From Saccharopolyspora phatthalungensis (GTDB lineage Bacteria; Actinomycetota; Actinomycetes; Mycobacteriales; Pseudonocardiaceae), in contig NZ_JACHIW010000001.1 of assembly GCF_014203395.1 (NCBI RefSeq), positions 3,703,501 to 3,767,500 on the forward strand: a stretch of 64,000 nt of DNA. Direction: 5' to 3'. A program made the position numbers and the translations under genes. Every line of letters begins with the position of its first letter. Position 1 is the first letter of the stretch. The notes under the pieces are model-generated. The model worked only from the letters and a program-made list of their open reading frames with translations. It was not told the DNA's origin and ran no database searches. Positions 37,631 through 47,121 of the stretch are shown here, piece by piece.

Positions 37631-39976
37631 TCAGATGTTGTGGTCGGGGTCGGCGAGTGCGAAATAGGTCTCCTCTTCCTGGGCGAAGTGCAGGCGGAGC
37701 ACGGCGTGCAGGCCGTACAGGGTGGCGAGGAGGTCCTCGATCTGGTCGTCCCCGATGCGCCCGCAGGACTCGGCCAGCGTCAGGTGAGTCCCGATCCTCC
37801 TGCTCAGCCGGTCGATCTCGGCGTGCATGCGGCTCATCGTCGCGGTGGCTTCGGAGCCGCCCAGCGGAGCGGCGAGGGCCGGGTAGAGCTGGGTCTCCTC
37901 GGCTTGCTCGTGCGGGACCAAGCGCTGGTCCAGGAAGTCCCGAGTCCGGCGCAGCGCGACGAGTGCCTTCATCGAGCCGGGGACTTGGGAGAGGAGGTCC
38001 GCAGTGTCGCGGATCAGGGGCAGGGTTTCGCGTAGCTTTTCCTGTTCAGCGTCGAAACGGTGCAGCAGGTCCTCCGTGGAGTGCGGCACGGTGAGCTCAC
38101 CTCGACGACTGCCGCGCAGCGCACGCAGCGCGTTGGCGATGACCGCGACGTCGATGCCCTCCTGCAGCAGCGCGCCTGCCGCCGGCGGCAGCCAGCCGAC
38201 GGCGGCAACGCCCATGGCGATGATGGACAGGCCCATGCCGACGGCGGCGCTTTGCACCGCGATGCCGCGTGCTCGGCGGGCGATGCTCATGGCGTCGGCG
38301 AGGCGATCGAGTCGGTCGGTGGTGAGCACGATGTCGGCGGCCTCCGACGAGGCGGTCGAACCCCGGGCGCCCATCGCGATTCCCACCGTCGCGGCCGCCA
38401 GGGCGGGGGCGTCGTTGACCCCGTCGCCGACCATGACGGAGGTCGCCGTTTCGCTTTCGGCGCGGACGCAGGCCACCTTCCCCTCGGGTGTTTGCTCCGC
38501 GTGCACCCAGTCCAGTCCCAGTACGGTGGCGACTTCTCGGGCGGGTTCGGCGCGGTCGCCGGTGAGCATGACCAGGCGGTGCAATCCCGCGTTCCGCAGC
38601 CGTCTGAGGGTTCTGGGGGCATCCCTGCGAAGGGGATCGCGCAGCAGCAAGGCGCCCTGCAGTTCGCCTTCGCAGCTGACCCAGGCGATGGCGGTGGCGT
38701 CGAGCATGGCTCGGTTGAGCGCGACGTCGGCCCAACGGGGTCTGCTCTCCGGTAGTGCGAGTCTGCCGACTTCGACGCGCCTGCCGTCGACGATGCCACT
38801 CATTCCCCGTCCGGGTTGTTCCGACGCGTCGCGCGGCGGGACCAGCGCGAGGTGCTGTTTGCGGGCGTGCGCGACGATGGCGTCGGCGAGGACGTGTGGG
38901 GATGCCTGGTCGAGTGAGGCGGCGATCCGGAGCACCTCCGATGCGTCGACGGTCGGTGCTGCGATGACGTCGACGACGGCCGGGCGTCCTGCGGTCAGGG
39001 TGCCGGTTTTGTCCACGATCACGGTGGTGGCGTGGCCGAGGTTCTCCAGTGCTGCGCCGTCGCGGATGATCACGCCGATCCGGGAGGCCCGGGACATGCC
39101 GGACACGATCGCCACCGGCACCGCCAAAAGCAGCGGGCACGGAGTGGCGACCACCAGCACGGCAACGGCGCCAACAGGGGAGCCGGTGATCAGCCAAGCG
39201 CCACCGGCCAGGAGCAAGGCCAGGGGCAGGAACCACGTCGCATACCGGTCGGCGAGGCGAACAACGGGTGCGCGCTCGGCACCGGCCTCCCGTGCCAACC
39301 GCACGATTCCGGTGTAAGTGCTTTCCTCGGCCGTCGCGCCGGCCCGCAGGTCGAACGCGGAGCCGGCGTTGACGACCCCGCTGCGCACGGGTTCTCCGGC
39401 GGTGCGTTCGACGTGGGCGGACTCGCCGGTCAGCACCGATTCGTCGAGGACTGCGGCACTGCTTGCGACCTGGCCGTCCACCGGCACGACCTCGCCGGGG
39501 TTCACCAGCAGCAGGTCGCCGACACGCACTTGGTCCACGACTACCGTTTCGAGCGCGTCACCCGCGTATCGATGGGCGAACCGCGGCGCGTGTTCCAGCA
39601 AGGCGCGCAGATCGTGGGAGGCCCGGCGCTGCGCCGCGGAGTCCAAGGCTTGCCCGGACGCCAACATGACCGCGATCAGCGATCCGGCGAGGTACTCGTG
39701 CACCACGAGGGTGCCACCAAGTGATAGCACGGCGATGAGATCGACCCCGGTACGTCCGCGCCACAGCGCGAGCGCCATCCACGTCAGCGCGGGCACGATC
39801 GCAACCGCGGTTCCGACCACCCACGCCGCGTCGGCCGTGCTGGCGGCGCCGACCGCCCAGGCGATGACGCCGAGCAGCAACGCGCCCGTCGTGACCGCGA
39901 GGAGCGTTGGCTCAAGCCACGGCCGAAAGCGGCGTGCAACGTTCTGCCAACTGGGTGCTGAGCGTGGTTCGGACAT
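37631..39976 (-). CDS. P1B-type metal ATPase with C-terminal hemerythrin domain (P1B-5-like)
   Basis: This 781-aa pump shows TGES at 183-186, the membrane metal motif TPC at 278-280, phosphorylated Asp322 in DKTGTLT, and GDGVNDAP before two last membrane helices. From ~residue 625 a hemerythrin domain follows (HSTEDLLHRFDAEQEKLRET, LVPHEQAEETQLYPAL, MSRMHAEIDRLS, HFAQEEETYFAL) with full diiron ligands. There is no N-terminal metal-binding domain. TPC plus hemerythrin defines P1B-5 ATPases, which have been linked to Ni2+ and Fe2+ export. The start at 39976 is set by GGAGG 10 bases upstream. Confidence 0.88.
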   Translation of the reverse strand: MSEPRSAPSWQNVARRFRPWLEPTLLAVTTGALLLGVIAWAVGAASTADAAWVVGTAVAIVPALTWMALALWRGRTGVDLIAVLSLGGTLVVHEYLAGSLIAVMLASGQALDSAAQRRASHDLRALLEHAPRFAHRYAGDALETVVVDQVRVGDLLLVNPGEVVPVDGQVASSAAVLDESVLTGESAHVERTAGEPVRSGVVNAGSAFDLRAGATAEESTYTGIVRLAREAGAERAPVVRLADRYATWFLPLALLLAGGAWLITGSPVGAVAVLVVATPCPLLLAVPVAIVSGMSRASRIGVIIRDGAALENLGHATTVIVDKTGTLTAGRPAVVDVIAAPTVDASEVLRIAASLDQASPHVLADAIVAHARKQHLALVPPRDASEQPGRGMSGIVDGRRVEVGRLALPESRPRWADVALNRAMLDATAIAWVSCEGELQGALLLRDPLRRDAPRTLRRLRNAGLHRLVMLTGDRAEPAREVATVLGLDWVHAEQTPEGKVACVRAESETATSVMVGDGVNDAPALAAATVGIAMGARGSTASSEAADIVLTTDRLDRLADAMSIARRARGIAVQSAAVGMGLSIIAMGVAAVGWLPPAAGALLQEGIDVAVIANALRALRGSRRGELTVPHSTEDLLHRFDAEQEKLRETLPLIRDTADLLSQVPGSMKALVALRRTRDFLDQRLVPHEQAEETQLYPALAAPLGGSEATATMSRMHAEIDRLSRRIGTHLTLAESCGRIGDDQIEDLLATLYGLHAVLRLHFAQEEETYFALADPDHNI

Positions 39977-40014
39977 GAGCGGCACACCTCCAACGGCCGG
40001 AGCTGGCTCCGGCG

Positions 40015-40269
40015 TCATGACCAAGAGGTGAGGAAGTCGACTGCGGAGTCCATTGTGGTGAGTTTGTCGTAGTCTTCTTCGTCGATGCGGATTCCGCTGG
40101 CATTGCCGAGGGTTTCGACGAAGGTGAGGAAGTCCAGGGAGTCCAGTTCGAGTGCATCGCGGAAGTCTTCGTGGTCGTCCAGCTCGTCGAGGTCGGCTCC
40201 GGGCATGGCCTTCAGCAGCGCATCACGCACGAGGCCGCGGGCGTGCTGTGGTGTGGTCGGCTGGGGCAT
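40015..40269 (-). CDS. Acyl carrier protein
   Basis: This 84-aa acidic protein has the phosphopantetheine site ELDSLDFLTFVETL, with the modified Ser near residue 45. Helix 1 is ARGLVRDALLKAMPGADLDE and the final helix is TTMDSAVDFLTSW. Its ATG shares one base with the stop of the E2 gene (TGATG), so the two are tightly coupled. An acyl carrier beside 2-oxoacid dehydrogenase genes is unusual. It may accept the acyl group made by E2 or by the acyl-CoA synthetase, which is inference. Confidence 0.85.
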   Translation of the reverse strand: MPQPTTPQHARGLVRDALLKAMPGADLDELDDHEDFRDALELDSLDFLTFVETLGNASGIRIDEEDYDKLTTMDSAVDFLTSWS

Positions 40270-41567
40270 CACAGTTCCTCCGGGTGTTGCAGGAACGTGT
40301 CGATGGTGGTGAGGAAGCGGCCGCCGGTGGCGCCGTCGGTTGCGCGGTGGTCGCCGGACAGCGTTGCGGTGACGATCGGGCGGATCCCGATCAGGTCGCC
40401 GACGGCCCATGGTCGATGCACTACCGCGCCGAATCCGATGAGTGCCACCTGCGGTGGGTAGATCACGCCTTGTACGGATTCGACGCCGAGATCGCCGAGG
40501 TTGGTCACGGTGATGGTGGCCGGTGTGGTGTCTGAGGAGTGTAGGTGGGCGGTGCGGGCGCGGGAGACCAGTTCGCGCAGGCGGCGCATGATTTCGGTGA
40601 GGGGCAATTGTTCAGCGTCGACGATGCTGGGGGTGAGCAGACCGCCGCCGTGCAGCGCTACTGCGACGCCCAGGTGCACTGCGTCCGCGGGTTCGAAGTG
40701 GTCGTTGATCCAGTGGCCGTTGAGATCGGGGACGTCGCGTGCGGCGAGGGCGGTGGCCTTGAGCAGCAGCGCGGCGGGCACGATCCGGTCGGCTACCAGG
40801 GCGCGGCGGTTGCGCTCGCGCAGCCATTCCAGTGCAGTGCTGAGTTCGATGGTGCTGGTGAGGTAGTAGTGCGGGATCTCGTGTTTCGACTTCGTCATCA
40901 GCGCCGCGATTGCTTGCCGCATGGCGGTAGATCCGCGGCTCACGCTCGGTGCTGGCGCAGTGGTGGTCGGCTCTTGCGCGGCGGCGCGGACATCGCGTGC
41001 TCGAACGGCTCCGTCTGCGCCGGTTCCGGTCACCAGACTCGGGTCGACGCCGAGTTCGGCGGCCAGCCGTCGCGCGTACGGCGAGATTCGTTGTCGCGCG
41101 GCAGCGGGTGCCGTGAGGTGCGGTTCGGTGCGTTGCTGGATTGCCGCTTCCACGTCGGCGTGCGTGATGGCACCGCCGTGGCCGGTGCCATGGACGGCCG
41201 CGAGGTCGATGCCGTGCTGCGCGGCGAGTTTGCGCACTGGGGGAGTGGCGAGAGCGGCCTTGTGCTTGCGCGGCGGCGGGGGCTTCTCCGCCGCGGGTTC
41301 GGCTGGTGCGGGACCGGACGGAGCTCCCTGGGCTCCTGCGGAAATCACTGCGAGCGGGGTTCCGACCGGCACCGTCTGGCCGGGCTCCACCAGAAGGCGG
41401 TCGATGATGCCGGTGTCGAAGCATTCGACTTCGATGGTGGCCTTCTCGGTGTCCACGGCCGCGACGAGGTCTCCTTTGTGGACGGTGTCGCCAGGGTGGA
41501 CGAGCCATTCGACCAGGGTGCCCCGCTCCATGTCCGCGCCCAGGGATGGCATCCGGAATTCGGCCAT
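40269..41567 (-). CDS. 2-oxoacid dehydrogenase E2, dihydrolipoamide acyltransferase
   Basis: This 432-aa protein has an N-terminal lipoyl domain with VDTEKATIEVECFDTG (lipoyl-Lys near residue 43). Two peripheral subunit-binding motifs follow (residues ~105-140, VRKLAAQHGIDLAAVHGTG; ~165-200, ARRLAAELGVDPSLVTGTG). The C-terminal catalytic domain ends with SGDHRATDGATGGRFL, which carries the His-Arg-x-x-Asp-Gly motif. Only one binding domain is usual in E2. The substrate (pyruvate, acetoin or branched-chain) cannot be set from sequence. No E3 (lipoamide dehydrogenase) gene is in the window. Confidence 0.92.
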   Translation of the reverse strand: MAEFRMPSLGADMERGTLVEWLVHPGDTVHKGDLVAAVDTEKATIEVECFDTGIIDRLLVEPGQTVPVGTPLAVISAGAQGAPSGPAPAEPAAEKPPPPRKHKAALATPPVRKLAAQHGIDLAAVHGTGHGGAITHADVEAAIQQRTEPHLTAPAAARQRISPYARRLAAELGVDPSLVTGTGADGAVRARDVRAAAQEPTTTAPAPSVSRGSTAMRQAIAALMTKSKHEIPHYYLTSTIELSTALEWLRERNRRALVADRIVPAALLLKATALAARDVPDLNGHWINDHFEPADAVHLGVAVALHGGGLLTPSIVDAEQLPLTEIMRRLRELVSRARTAHLHSSDTTPATITVTNLGDLGVESVQGVIYPPQVALIGFGAVVHRPWAVGDLIGIRPIVTATLSGDHRATDGATGGRFLTTIDTFLQHPEEL

Positions 41568-41568
41568 T

Positions 41569-42549
41569 TCAGCCCACCGCCCGCTGTGCTGCGGCCACCA
41601 CGTCATCGGCTTGCGGTAGCGCGGCGTCTTCGAGGTGTTTGGCGTAGGGCATGGGGACTTCCGCGGTGCACACTCGTTGCACCGGGGCGTCGAGGTCGTA
41701 GAAGGCGTGCTCGGTGATGCGGGCGGTGATTTCGGCGGAAAGGCTGCCGCTGCGCCATCCTTCGTCGATCACGACGGCGTGGTTGGTGCGGCGTACGGAG
41801 TCGACGATGGTTGTCTCGTCCAGCGGTCGCAGCGTGCGCAGGTCGATGACGTCGGCTTGGATGTTGTTGGCGGCGAGTTGTTCGGCTGCGGTCAGCGTGG
41901 TTGGCAGGGTGCCGCCGTAGGTGATCAGCGAAACGTCGTCGCCGCTGCGGCGGATGGCCGCGGTATCGATGTCCACCGGTTCGGCCGGTTCGTCGAGCTC
42001 ACCCGCGGCGTTGTACAGCGAGCCGTGTTCGAACATCAGCACCGGGTCCGGACACTCCAGTGCGGGGCGCAGCATGCCGCGGGCGTCCGGCAGGGTGGCC
42101 GGGGCGATGATGCGCAGCCCGGGGATGTGGGCGTACCAGCCCTCCAGGCTGTGGGAGTGCTGAGCGGCGAGCTGGCGCCCGGCTCCGGTGGTCATGCGGA
42201 TGACCAGGGGAACGCCCAGCTGCCCACCGGACATGTGCAGCAAGGTGGCGGCGTTGTTGAGGATCTGGTCCAGGGCCAGCAGGCTGAAGTTGACGGTCAT
42301 GATCTCCACGATCGGACGCATCCCGGCCAGTGCCGCACCGATACCCGCGCCGACGAAAGCCGATTCCGACAGCGGGGTGTCCCGGATGCGTTCCGGGCCG
42401 AACTCCTCCAGCAGACCAAGGCTGACGGCGAAGCATCCGCCGTAGCGACCGACGTCCTCGCCCATGAGGAACACCCGCTCGTCGTCGCGGAGCGCTTCGC
42501 GCAGCGCCTCGCGGATGGCCTCGCGGTAGGTGGTGTGCGTGGTGGTCAT
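41569..42549 (-). CDS. 2-oxoacid dehydrogenase E1 beta subunit
   Basis: This 326-aa protein starts [20 protein letters not shown] and continues [20 protein letters not shown], then [31 protein letters not shown] and the C-terminal transketolase part [17 protein letters not shown]. The length and motifs match E1-beta of pyruvate, acetoin or branched-chain complexes. It starts four bases inside the end of E1-alpha (ATGA overlap) and ends one base before the E2 start. Confidence 0.93.
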   Translation of the reverse strand: MTTTHTTYREAIREALREALRDDERVFLMGEDVGRYGGCFAVSLGLLEEFGPERIRDTPLSESAFVGAGIGAALAGMRPIVEIMTVNFSLLALDQILNNAATLLHMSGGQLGVPLVIRMTTGAGRQLAAQHSHSLEGWYAHIPGLRIIAPATLPDARGMLRPALECPDPVLMFEHGSLYNAAGELDEPAEPVDIDTAAIRRSGDDVSLITYGGTLPTTLTAAEQLAANNIQADVIDLRTLRPLDETTIVDSVRRTNHAVVIDEGWRSGSLSAEITARITEHAFYDLDAPVQRVCTAEVPMPYAKHLEDAALPQADDVVAAAQRAVG

Positions 42550-43538
42550 GGCCGCTCGGTGTAGACGAATCGGGTCAGGTCCTCGACCGGTTCCAGCGGA
42601 CCGGCCTGAGCCTCGGACACCGCATCGTCGAGCTCGCTGTCCACTTCGGACTCCAGCTTTTTAACCGCCTCGTCGGCTAGTTCACCGTCGTCGTACATGC
42701 GGGCGGTGAGCTTGTCGATCGGGTCGAACTGCTTCCAGTGCTCCACCTCGGTTTTGTCCCGGTAGCGTTCGGCGTCGTACATCGAATGCGCTCGGAACCG
42801 GTAGGTCCGCAGTTCCAGGAAGCACGGGCCCGGACTGGCGCGCATGGTCTCCACCGCGCGGTTGCCCGCAGCCGCAACGGCTTCCACATCCATGCCATCG
42901 ACCGCCCAGGACGGCATTCCGTAGGAGCTCGCCCGCAGCGCCAAGTCGGTCTCGGCCTGCGCCCTGGCCAGCGCGGTCCCCATGGCGTAAAGGTTGTTCT
43001 CGCAGCAGAACAGCACCGGCAGCCGCCACAGCGCAGCCAGGTTCAGGCATTCGTGGAACTCGCCTTCGGCGACGGCGCCATCACCGAACAAGCACGCGGT
43101 CACTTGCGGACGGCTCAACATCGCGTCGGCCAGCGCGAGCCCCAACGCGATCGGCAGCCCGCCGCCGACGATCGCGTTTCCGCCGTAGAACCGGCGGGAG
43201 GCGTCGAAGAGGTGCATCGATCCGCCGCGTCCTCGGCTGCATCCGGTGGTTCGGCCGAACATCTCCGCCATCACCGAGACCATCGGTACGCCGCGGGCCA
43301 GGGCGTGGCCGTGTTCGCGGTAGGTGGACACCACGGCGTCGTCGGGGCTCAGCGTCTGCAACAACCCGACCGCGACGGCTTCCTCGCCGATGTAGAGGTG
43401 CATGAATCCGCGGATCTGCGCGGCGCTGTAGAGCTCGACGCAGCGCTCCTCGAAACGTCGGATCCGCACCATTTGCCGCAGCAACTCGGTGCGCTGCTTG
43501 GTCTTTGCGCTTGCTGCCGGTGATCTGCGCCGGTTCAT
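42546..43538 (-). CDS. 2-oxoacid dehydrogenase E1 alpha subunit
   Basis: This 330-aa thiamine-diphosphate subunit carries the TPP-binding motif [20 protein letters not shown] through [15 protein letters not shown] around residue 160. The phosphorylation-loop-like segment [16 protein letters not shown] and [14 protein letters not shown] near residue 50 are typical. [20 protein letters not shown] places it in the pyruvate/acetoin branch (AcoA/PdhA) rather than AceE. It overlaps the synthetase stop by four bases. Confidence 0.93.
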   Translation of the reverse strand: MNRRRSPAASAKTKQRTELLRQMVRIRRFEERCVELYSAAQIRGFMHLYIGEEAVAVGLLQTLSPDDAVVSTYREHGHALARGVPMVSVMAEMFGRTTGCSRGRGGSMHLFDASRRFYGGNAIVGGGLPIALGLALADAMLSRPQVTACLFGDGAVAEGEFHECLNLAALWRLPVLFCCENNLYAMGTALARAQAETDLALRASSYGMPSWAVDGMDVEAVAAAGNRAVETMRASPGPCFLELRTYRFRAHSMYDAERYRDKTEVEHWKQFDPIDKLTARMYDDGELADEAVKKLESEVDSELDDAVSEAQAGPLEPVEDLTRFVYTERP

Positions 43539-45307
43539 CGCGCCTTCTCCAATGTGGACAGATCTCCTTCGGGTAGCCCCAACTCCCGCGACTTGAGCAA
43601 GCGGCGCATGACCTTGCCGCTGCGGGTGTGCGGGAGATCGGCGTCGAAGTCGAGTTCCTTCGGTGCCACCGCACCGAGCCGACGCCTGCCGAAGGCCAGC
43701 AGCTCCGTCCGCAGCTCGTCGTTGGGGGCGTGCCCGGGGCGTAGCGACACGAATGCCTTTACCAGTTCCCCGGCCACCGGGTCCGGCTTGCCGATCACCC
43801 CGGCCTCGGCCACCGCCGGATGCTCCATCAGAACGCTTTCCACCTCGAACGGCCCGACGAGGTGTCCAGCGGATTTGATCACGTCGTCTGCCCGGCCGAC
43901 GAACCAGTAGTAGCCGTCGGAGTCCCGCGCCGCGATGTCCCCGGTCAGGTACCAGCCATCGGCGAAGCTCGCCGCATACCTGGCCTCGTCGTGCAGGTAA
44001 CCGCGGAACATCGAGGGCCACCCTGGCCGCAACGCGAGTTCGCCCTCGACGTCGGCACCGGTCAGTTCGTGTACCTTCCCGTGCGCGACGCGGGCCCGGC
44101 CGTCCTCGCCGCGCTCCAGCAATCCGACCTCGACGCCGGGCACCGGTCGCCCCATCGAGCCGGGTCGGACCTCCTCGGCCGGATAGTTGCTGATCATGAT
44201 CGCGCCGGTCTCCGTCTGCCACCAGTTGTCGTGGACCGGCAGCCCCAGCACCTCCTGGCCCCAGACCACGACCTCGGGATTGAGCGGCTCCCCGACGCTG
44301 GCCACGTAGCGCAAGGCGGACAGGTCGTATCGCGAGGCCAACTCCGGTCCGTGCCGCATCAACATCCGCAAAGCGGTCGGCGCGGTGTACCAGACGGTCA
44401 CCCGCTGCTCGGCGAGCACGCGGTACCAGCGCCGTGCGTCGAACTCACCTTCGTCGCTGACCACGGTGGCGCCGTGCGTCAGGGGAGCGATGATCCCGTA
44501 GGAGGTCCCGGTGACCCAACCCGGATCGGCGGTGCACCAGAACACGTCATCCGGACGCAGGTCCAGCGCATACGCCGCGGTGGTGTGATGTGCGACGACC
44601 GCGCCGTGCACATGCACGGCTCCCTTGGGACGGCCCGTGGTGCCGCTGGTGAAATGCAGCAACGCCCAGTCCTCCGGCGACGTCGGCGGGATCTCGAACT
44701 CGGTACCGGCCTGAGCGAGCGCGTTCGCGAAGCCGATGGTTCCGGGTTCGGCTGCGCCGTCTCCCACCAGCAGCACGTGCCGCAGCTGTGGGAGATCCGC
44801 GCGGAGCTGCCGGATCTTGTTTCGGTAAAGCCGAGGCGTCGTCAGCAGCGCAGCTCCTTCGCCGATCTGCAACCGGTCGTAAACGGGTTGCGGACCGAAC
44901 GCAGAGAACAGCGGTGCAAGCACGCAGCCCGCCTTCAAAGTCCCGAGGGCTGCCACGTACAGCTCGGGAACTCGCCCGAGCAAGGTGTACACCCGCTCGC
45001 CCTTGCCGACCCCGAGATCGCGCAGGACGTTCGCGAAGCGGTTGGTCCGGTCCCGCAACTCGCCGTAGCTGATTTCCGTCACGCGGTCCTGCTTGTCCAC
45101 GCAACGCAATGCCGCGACATCCGCCCGCCCGCCAAGGGCGTGCCGGTCCACCGCCTCGTAGGCGATGTTCAGGCCCCGGCCGCCGGGCAAGCCGGACAGC
45201 TGCGAGCGCGCGGCCGTCCAGTCGAATGCACGTCGGACCTGCTCGTAGTCGGGCATGTTCGACCAGGCACGCAGCTCGGTCGGCTTGCTGATCGGCTCCC
45301 ACCGCAT
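43535..45307 (-). CDS. Acyl-CoA (acetate) synthetase
   Basis: This 590-aa AMP-forming ligase has motif A3 ([19 protein letters not shown]), [40 protein letters not shown] and [20 protein letters not shown]. The catalytic C-terminal Lys is in [11 protein letters not shown]. It is closest to acetate/propionate-CoA ligases but shorter than standard Acs (~650 aa). The ATG at 45305-45307 follows GGAGAAGGGG. As first gene of the E1/E2/ACP operon it could recycle free acetate to acetyl-CoA alongside the dehydrogenase. Confidence 0.9.
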   Translation of the reverse strand: MRWEPISKPTELRAWSNMPDYEQVRRAFDWTAARSQLSGLPGGRGLNIAYEAVDRHALGGRADVAALRCVDKQDRVTEISYGELRDRTNRFANVLRDLGVGKGERVYTLLGRVPELYVAALGTLKAGCVLAPLFSAFGPQPVYDRLQIGEGAALLTTPRLYRNKIRQLRADLPQLRHVLLVGDGAAEPGTIGFANALAQAGTEFEIPPTSPEDWALLHFTSGTTGRPKGAVHVHGAVVAHHTTAAYALDLRPDDVFWCTADPGWVTGTSYGIIAPLTHGATVVSDEGEFDARRWYRVLAEQRVTVWYTAPTALRMLMRHGPELASRYDLSALRYVASVGEPLNPEVVVWGQEVLGLPVHDNWWQTETGAIMISNYPAEEVRPGSMGRPVPGVEVGLLERGEDGRARVAHGKVHELTGADVEGELALRPGWPSMFRGYLHDEARYAASFADGWYLTGDIAARDSDGYYWFVGRADDVIKSAGHLVGPFEVESVLMEHPAVAEAGVIGKPDPVAGELVKAFVSLRPGHAPNDELRTELLAFGRRRLGAVAPKELDFDADLPHTRSGKVMRRLLKSRELGLPEGDLSTLEKAR

Positions 45308-45448
45308 CGGGCCCCTTCTCCGGTTCACCTGACCAGGCAAGCCCGGCGGACATCGCAGCCGCTAGAGGCCAACGGCTCTCACGGGCAGCGGTCGTTCCGA
45401 AGGAGAACTGAAGTGCGAACGGACTGTTTGAGGGCATGCTTTCGCTGA

Positions 45449-45472
45449 CTGGGACCAACGACCGCATCCCAG
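45449..45472. promoter_or_regulatory. Inverted repeat in divergent promoter region
   Basis: The 231-base gap between the synthetase operon (minus) and the AhpD-like gene (plus) contains CTGGGA (45449-45454) and TCCCAG (45467-45472) with a 12-base spacer. The arms resemble the GGGAC/GTCCC halves of DosR-type sites, but spacing and centre do not match that consensus. It is a candidate operator only. Confidence 0.3.
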
Positions 45473-45538
45473 GCCGGTCGGCCAACGCATCCTGAACCGA
45501 GAGGCACGTGTTCTCAAGGCAGGTTGGGAGGAAGCAGT

Positions 45539-45892
45539 ATGGCCAGTTACGGTTCGGCAGTCCGGGACGAGCTGCGCGTTCCCACTCGTGAACTGCGGCA
45601 GGCGATACCGGGGGTGTATGACGGCTACAAGCAACTGCACGACGCCGCGCTTGCCCCGGGTGTGGTGGACGCCAAGACCAAAGAGCTGATCGCCCTGGCC
45701 ATCGCGGTGAGCAAAGAATGCGACGGCTGCATCGCCGCGCATGCCCACGCCGCCGTCCAACGCGGTGCGACACCGGCGGAGGCCGCCGAGGTGATCGGCG
45801 TCGCTTTCCTGATGAACGGCGGTCCCGGCACCGTCTACGGCGCACGGGCCTACGCCGCCGTCATCGAGTTCCACACCGCGCGCGCTCAATGA
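45539..45892 (+). CDS. AhpD-like / carboxymuconolactone decarboxylase family protein
   Basis: This 117-aa helical protein has the redox motif SKECDGCIAAHAHAAV, i.e. E-x-x-C-x-x-H style with the C-x-x-C of AhpD-like alkylhydroperoxidases. GVYDGYKQLHDAALAPGVVD precedes it. The start at 45539 follows GGGAGGAAG. It is divergent from the operon encoding a lipoylated E2. In mycobacteria AhpD takes electrons from lipoyl-E2, so a redox link is plausible but unproven. Confidence 0.85.
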   Translation: MASYGSAVRDELRVPTRELRQAIPGVYDGYKQLHDAALAPGVVDAKTKELIALAIAVSKECDGCIAAHAHAAVQRGATPAEAAEVIGVAFLMNGGPGTVYGARAYAAVIEFHTARAQ

Positions 45893-46162
45893 AGTCGGGG
45901 CTGATCATGGTTCCGACGACCCGGCAGTTCGGCGCCCTGATGAGCTGACTTCCGGGCGACTGATGCCAGCGCACTTGCCGAGATCGGCGAGCGGCCCGAT
46001 CCCCGGGAACGCTTGCCATTCCTATGCGGATTCCGTCCACTCCAACGGCCCTGCCTGACGCTTGCGAAGAGCGCGCGACAAAGTGGCTAACGCCTCTACC
46101 TCCCGGGTTCGAGGCGTACCAGCCTGCACTGCGCGTGCTGGTGCTGTTGGAAGGTGACCGCG

Positions 46163-46417
46163 ATGATGTGGGGTTATGGGCCGGGGATGGCGTGGATGGT
46201 ATTCATGCCGCTGGTGTGGCTCGTGCTGGTCGGATTGATCGTCTGGGCTGTCGTCTGGCTGGTCCGGGGCGGCCTCCGCGGTGCGGGCAACCATGATCGG
46301 CGAGACACGCCGGAGGAAACCCTGGATCGGCGATTCGCCGCCGGCGAGATCGACGAGGAGACCTACCGCCAAGCGCGGGAAGCGCTGACCCAACGTCACC
46401 GGGCTCCGCCGCGATGA
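46163..46417 (+). CDS. SHOCT-domain membrane protein
   Basis: This 84-aa protein begins with a transmembrane helix (MAWMVFMPLVWLVLVGLIVW) and ends with a SHOCT motif (TPEETLDRRFAAGEIDEETY), a short oligomerisation unit. GGAAGG lies 8 bases before the ATG pair. Its stop overlaps the next start by four bases. In actinomycetes this pair is common, but its function is unknown. Confidence 0.8.
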   Translation: MMWGYGPGMAWMVFMPLVWLVLVGLIVWAVVWLVRGGLRGAGNHDRRDTPEETLDRRFAAGEIDEETYRQAREALTQRHRAPPR

Positions 46418-47100
46418 CCGCGGTGCACGGCCGTTTGCTACCGCTGACCGTTCTCGTCCTCGCCGTCACGGCCCTGATCGCCTCGGTAATCTGGATCGTT
46501 GGCGGGGCGAACGTGTGGTGGGCAGGAAGTACCACCGAGCCCGCGCCGCCCGGCTACGGAATGCCCATGATGCCGGGAAACGGTGGCCTGCCGGGCCAGG
46601 GTGTGCCCGGGGTCGTGGCGGTGCGCACCTTCGCCGATGCACGCCGCGCCGCGGACGAGTTCGGACAGCAGCGCGACCTGCACGCCGGCGAGATCATGCA
46701 GTTCAGCAACGGTTACTACGCTGAACTCCTCGACTCCCGAGGCCGTGGTGCCACCGAGGTCCTCATCGACCCCGCCAGCGTCTCGGTGTTCTTGGAGCCG
46801 GGGCCGGCGATGATGTGGAATACCGCCCACGGGACGATGCCCGCGCCTGCTCAGACAGGTCCGTCCACCGTGACCACCGAGCAAGCCCAGCAGATCGCCG
46901 ACCAATGGCTGTCGCAGAACCACACCCGCCTGCACGCGACCGACCCCACCGCATTCCCCGGCTACTACACTCTGCACACCGTCCGCGACAATCAGATCGT
47001 CGGGATGATGTCGGTCAACGCCCGGACCGGCGCCGTCTGGTACCACACCTGGCACGGACAGTTCATCGCCATGCAGGAAGCCCCCGCCCAGCAGCCCTAG
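46414..47100 (+). CDS. Membrane-anchored extracytoplasmic protein, unknown function
   Basis: This 228-aa protein has an N-terminal membrane anchor (PLTVLVLAVTALIASVIWIV), a Gly/Pro/Met-rich linker (GYGMPMMPGNGGLPG) and two similar alpha/beta units. The second unit, VTTEQAQQIADQWLSQNHTR then MMSVNARTGAVWYHTWHGQF, resembles PepSY-type small domains. The ATG overlaps the SHOCT gene stop. The Met-rich linker hints at metal contact, which is speculation. No enzymatic motif is seen. Confidence 0.65.
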   Translation: MTAVHGRLLPLTVLVLAVTALIASVIWIVGGANVWWAGSTTEPAPPGYGMPMMPGNGGLPGQGVPGVVAVRTFADARRAADEFGQQRDLHAGEIMQFSNGYYAELLDSRGRGATEVLIDPASVSVFLEPGPAMMWNTAHGTMPAPAQTGPSTVTTEQAQQIADQWLSQNHTRLHATDPTAFPGYYTLHTVRDNQIVGMMSVNARTGAVWYHTWHGQFIAMQEAPAQQP

Positions 47101-47121
47101 CGGACGCGGGCGATGCCGGAT

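Noticed and set aside
43820..45448. 542-codon plus-strand open frame
   Set aside because: It is antisense to the acyl-CoA synthetase and has no ribosome-binding site or recognisable motif.
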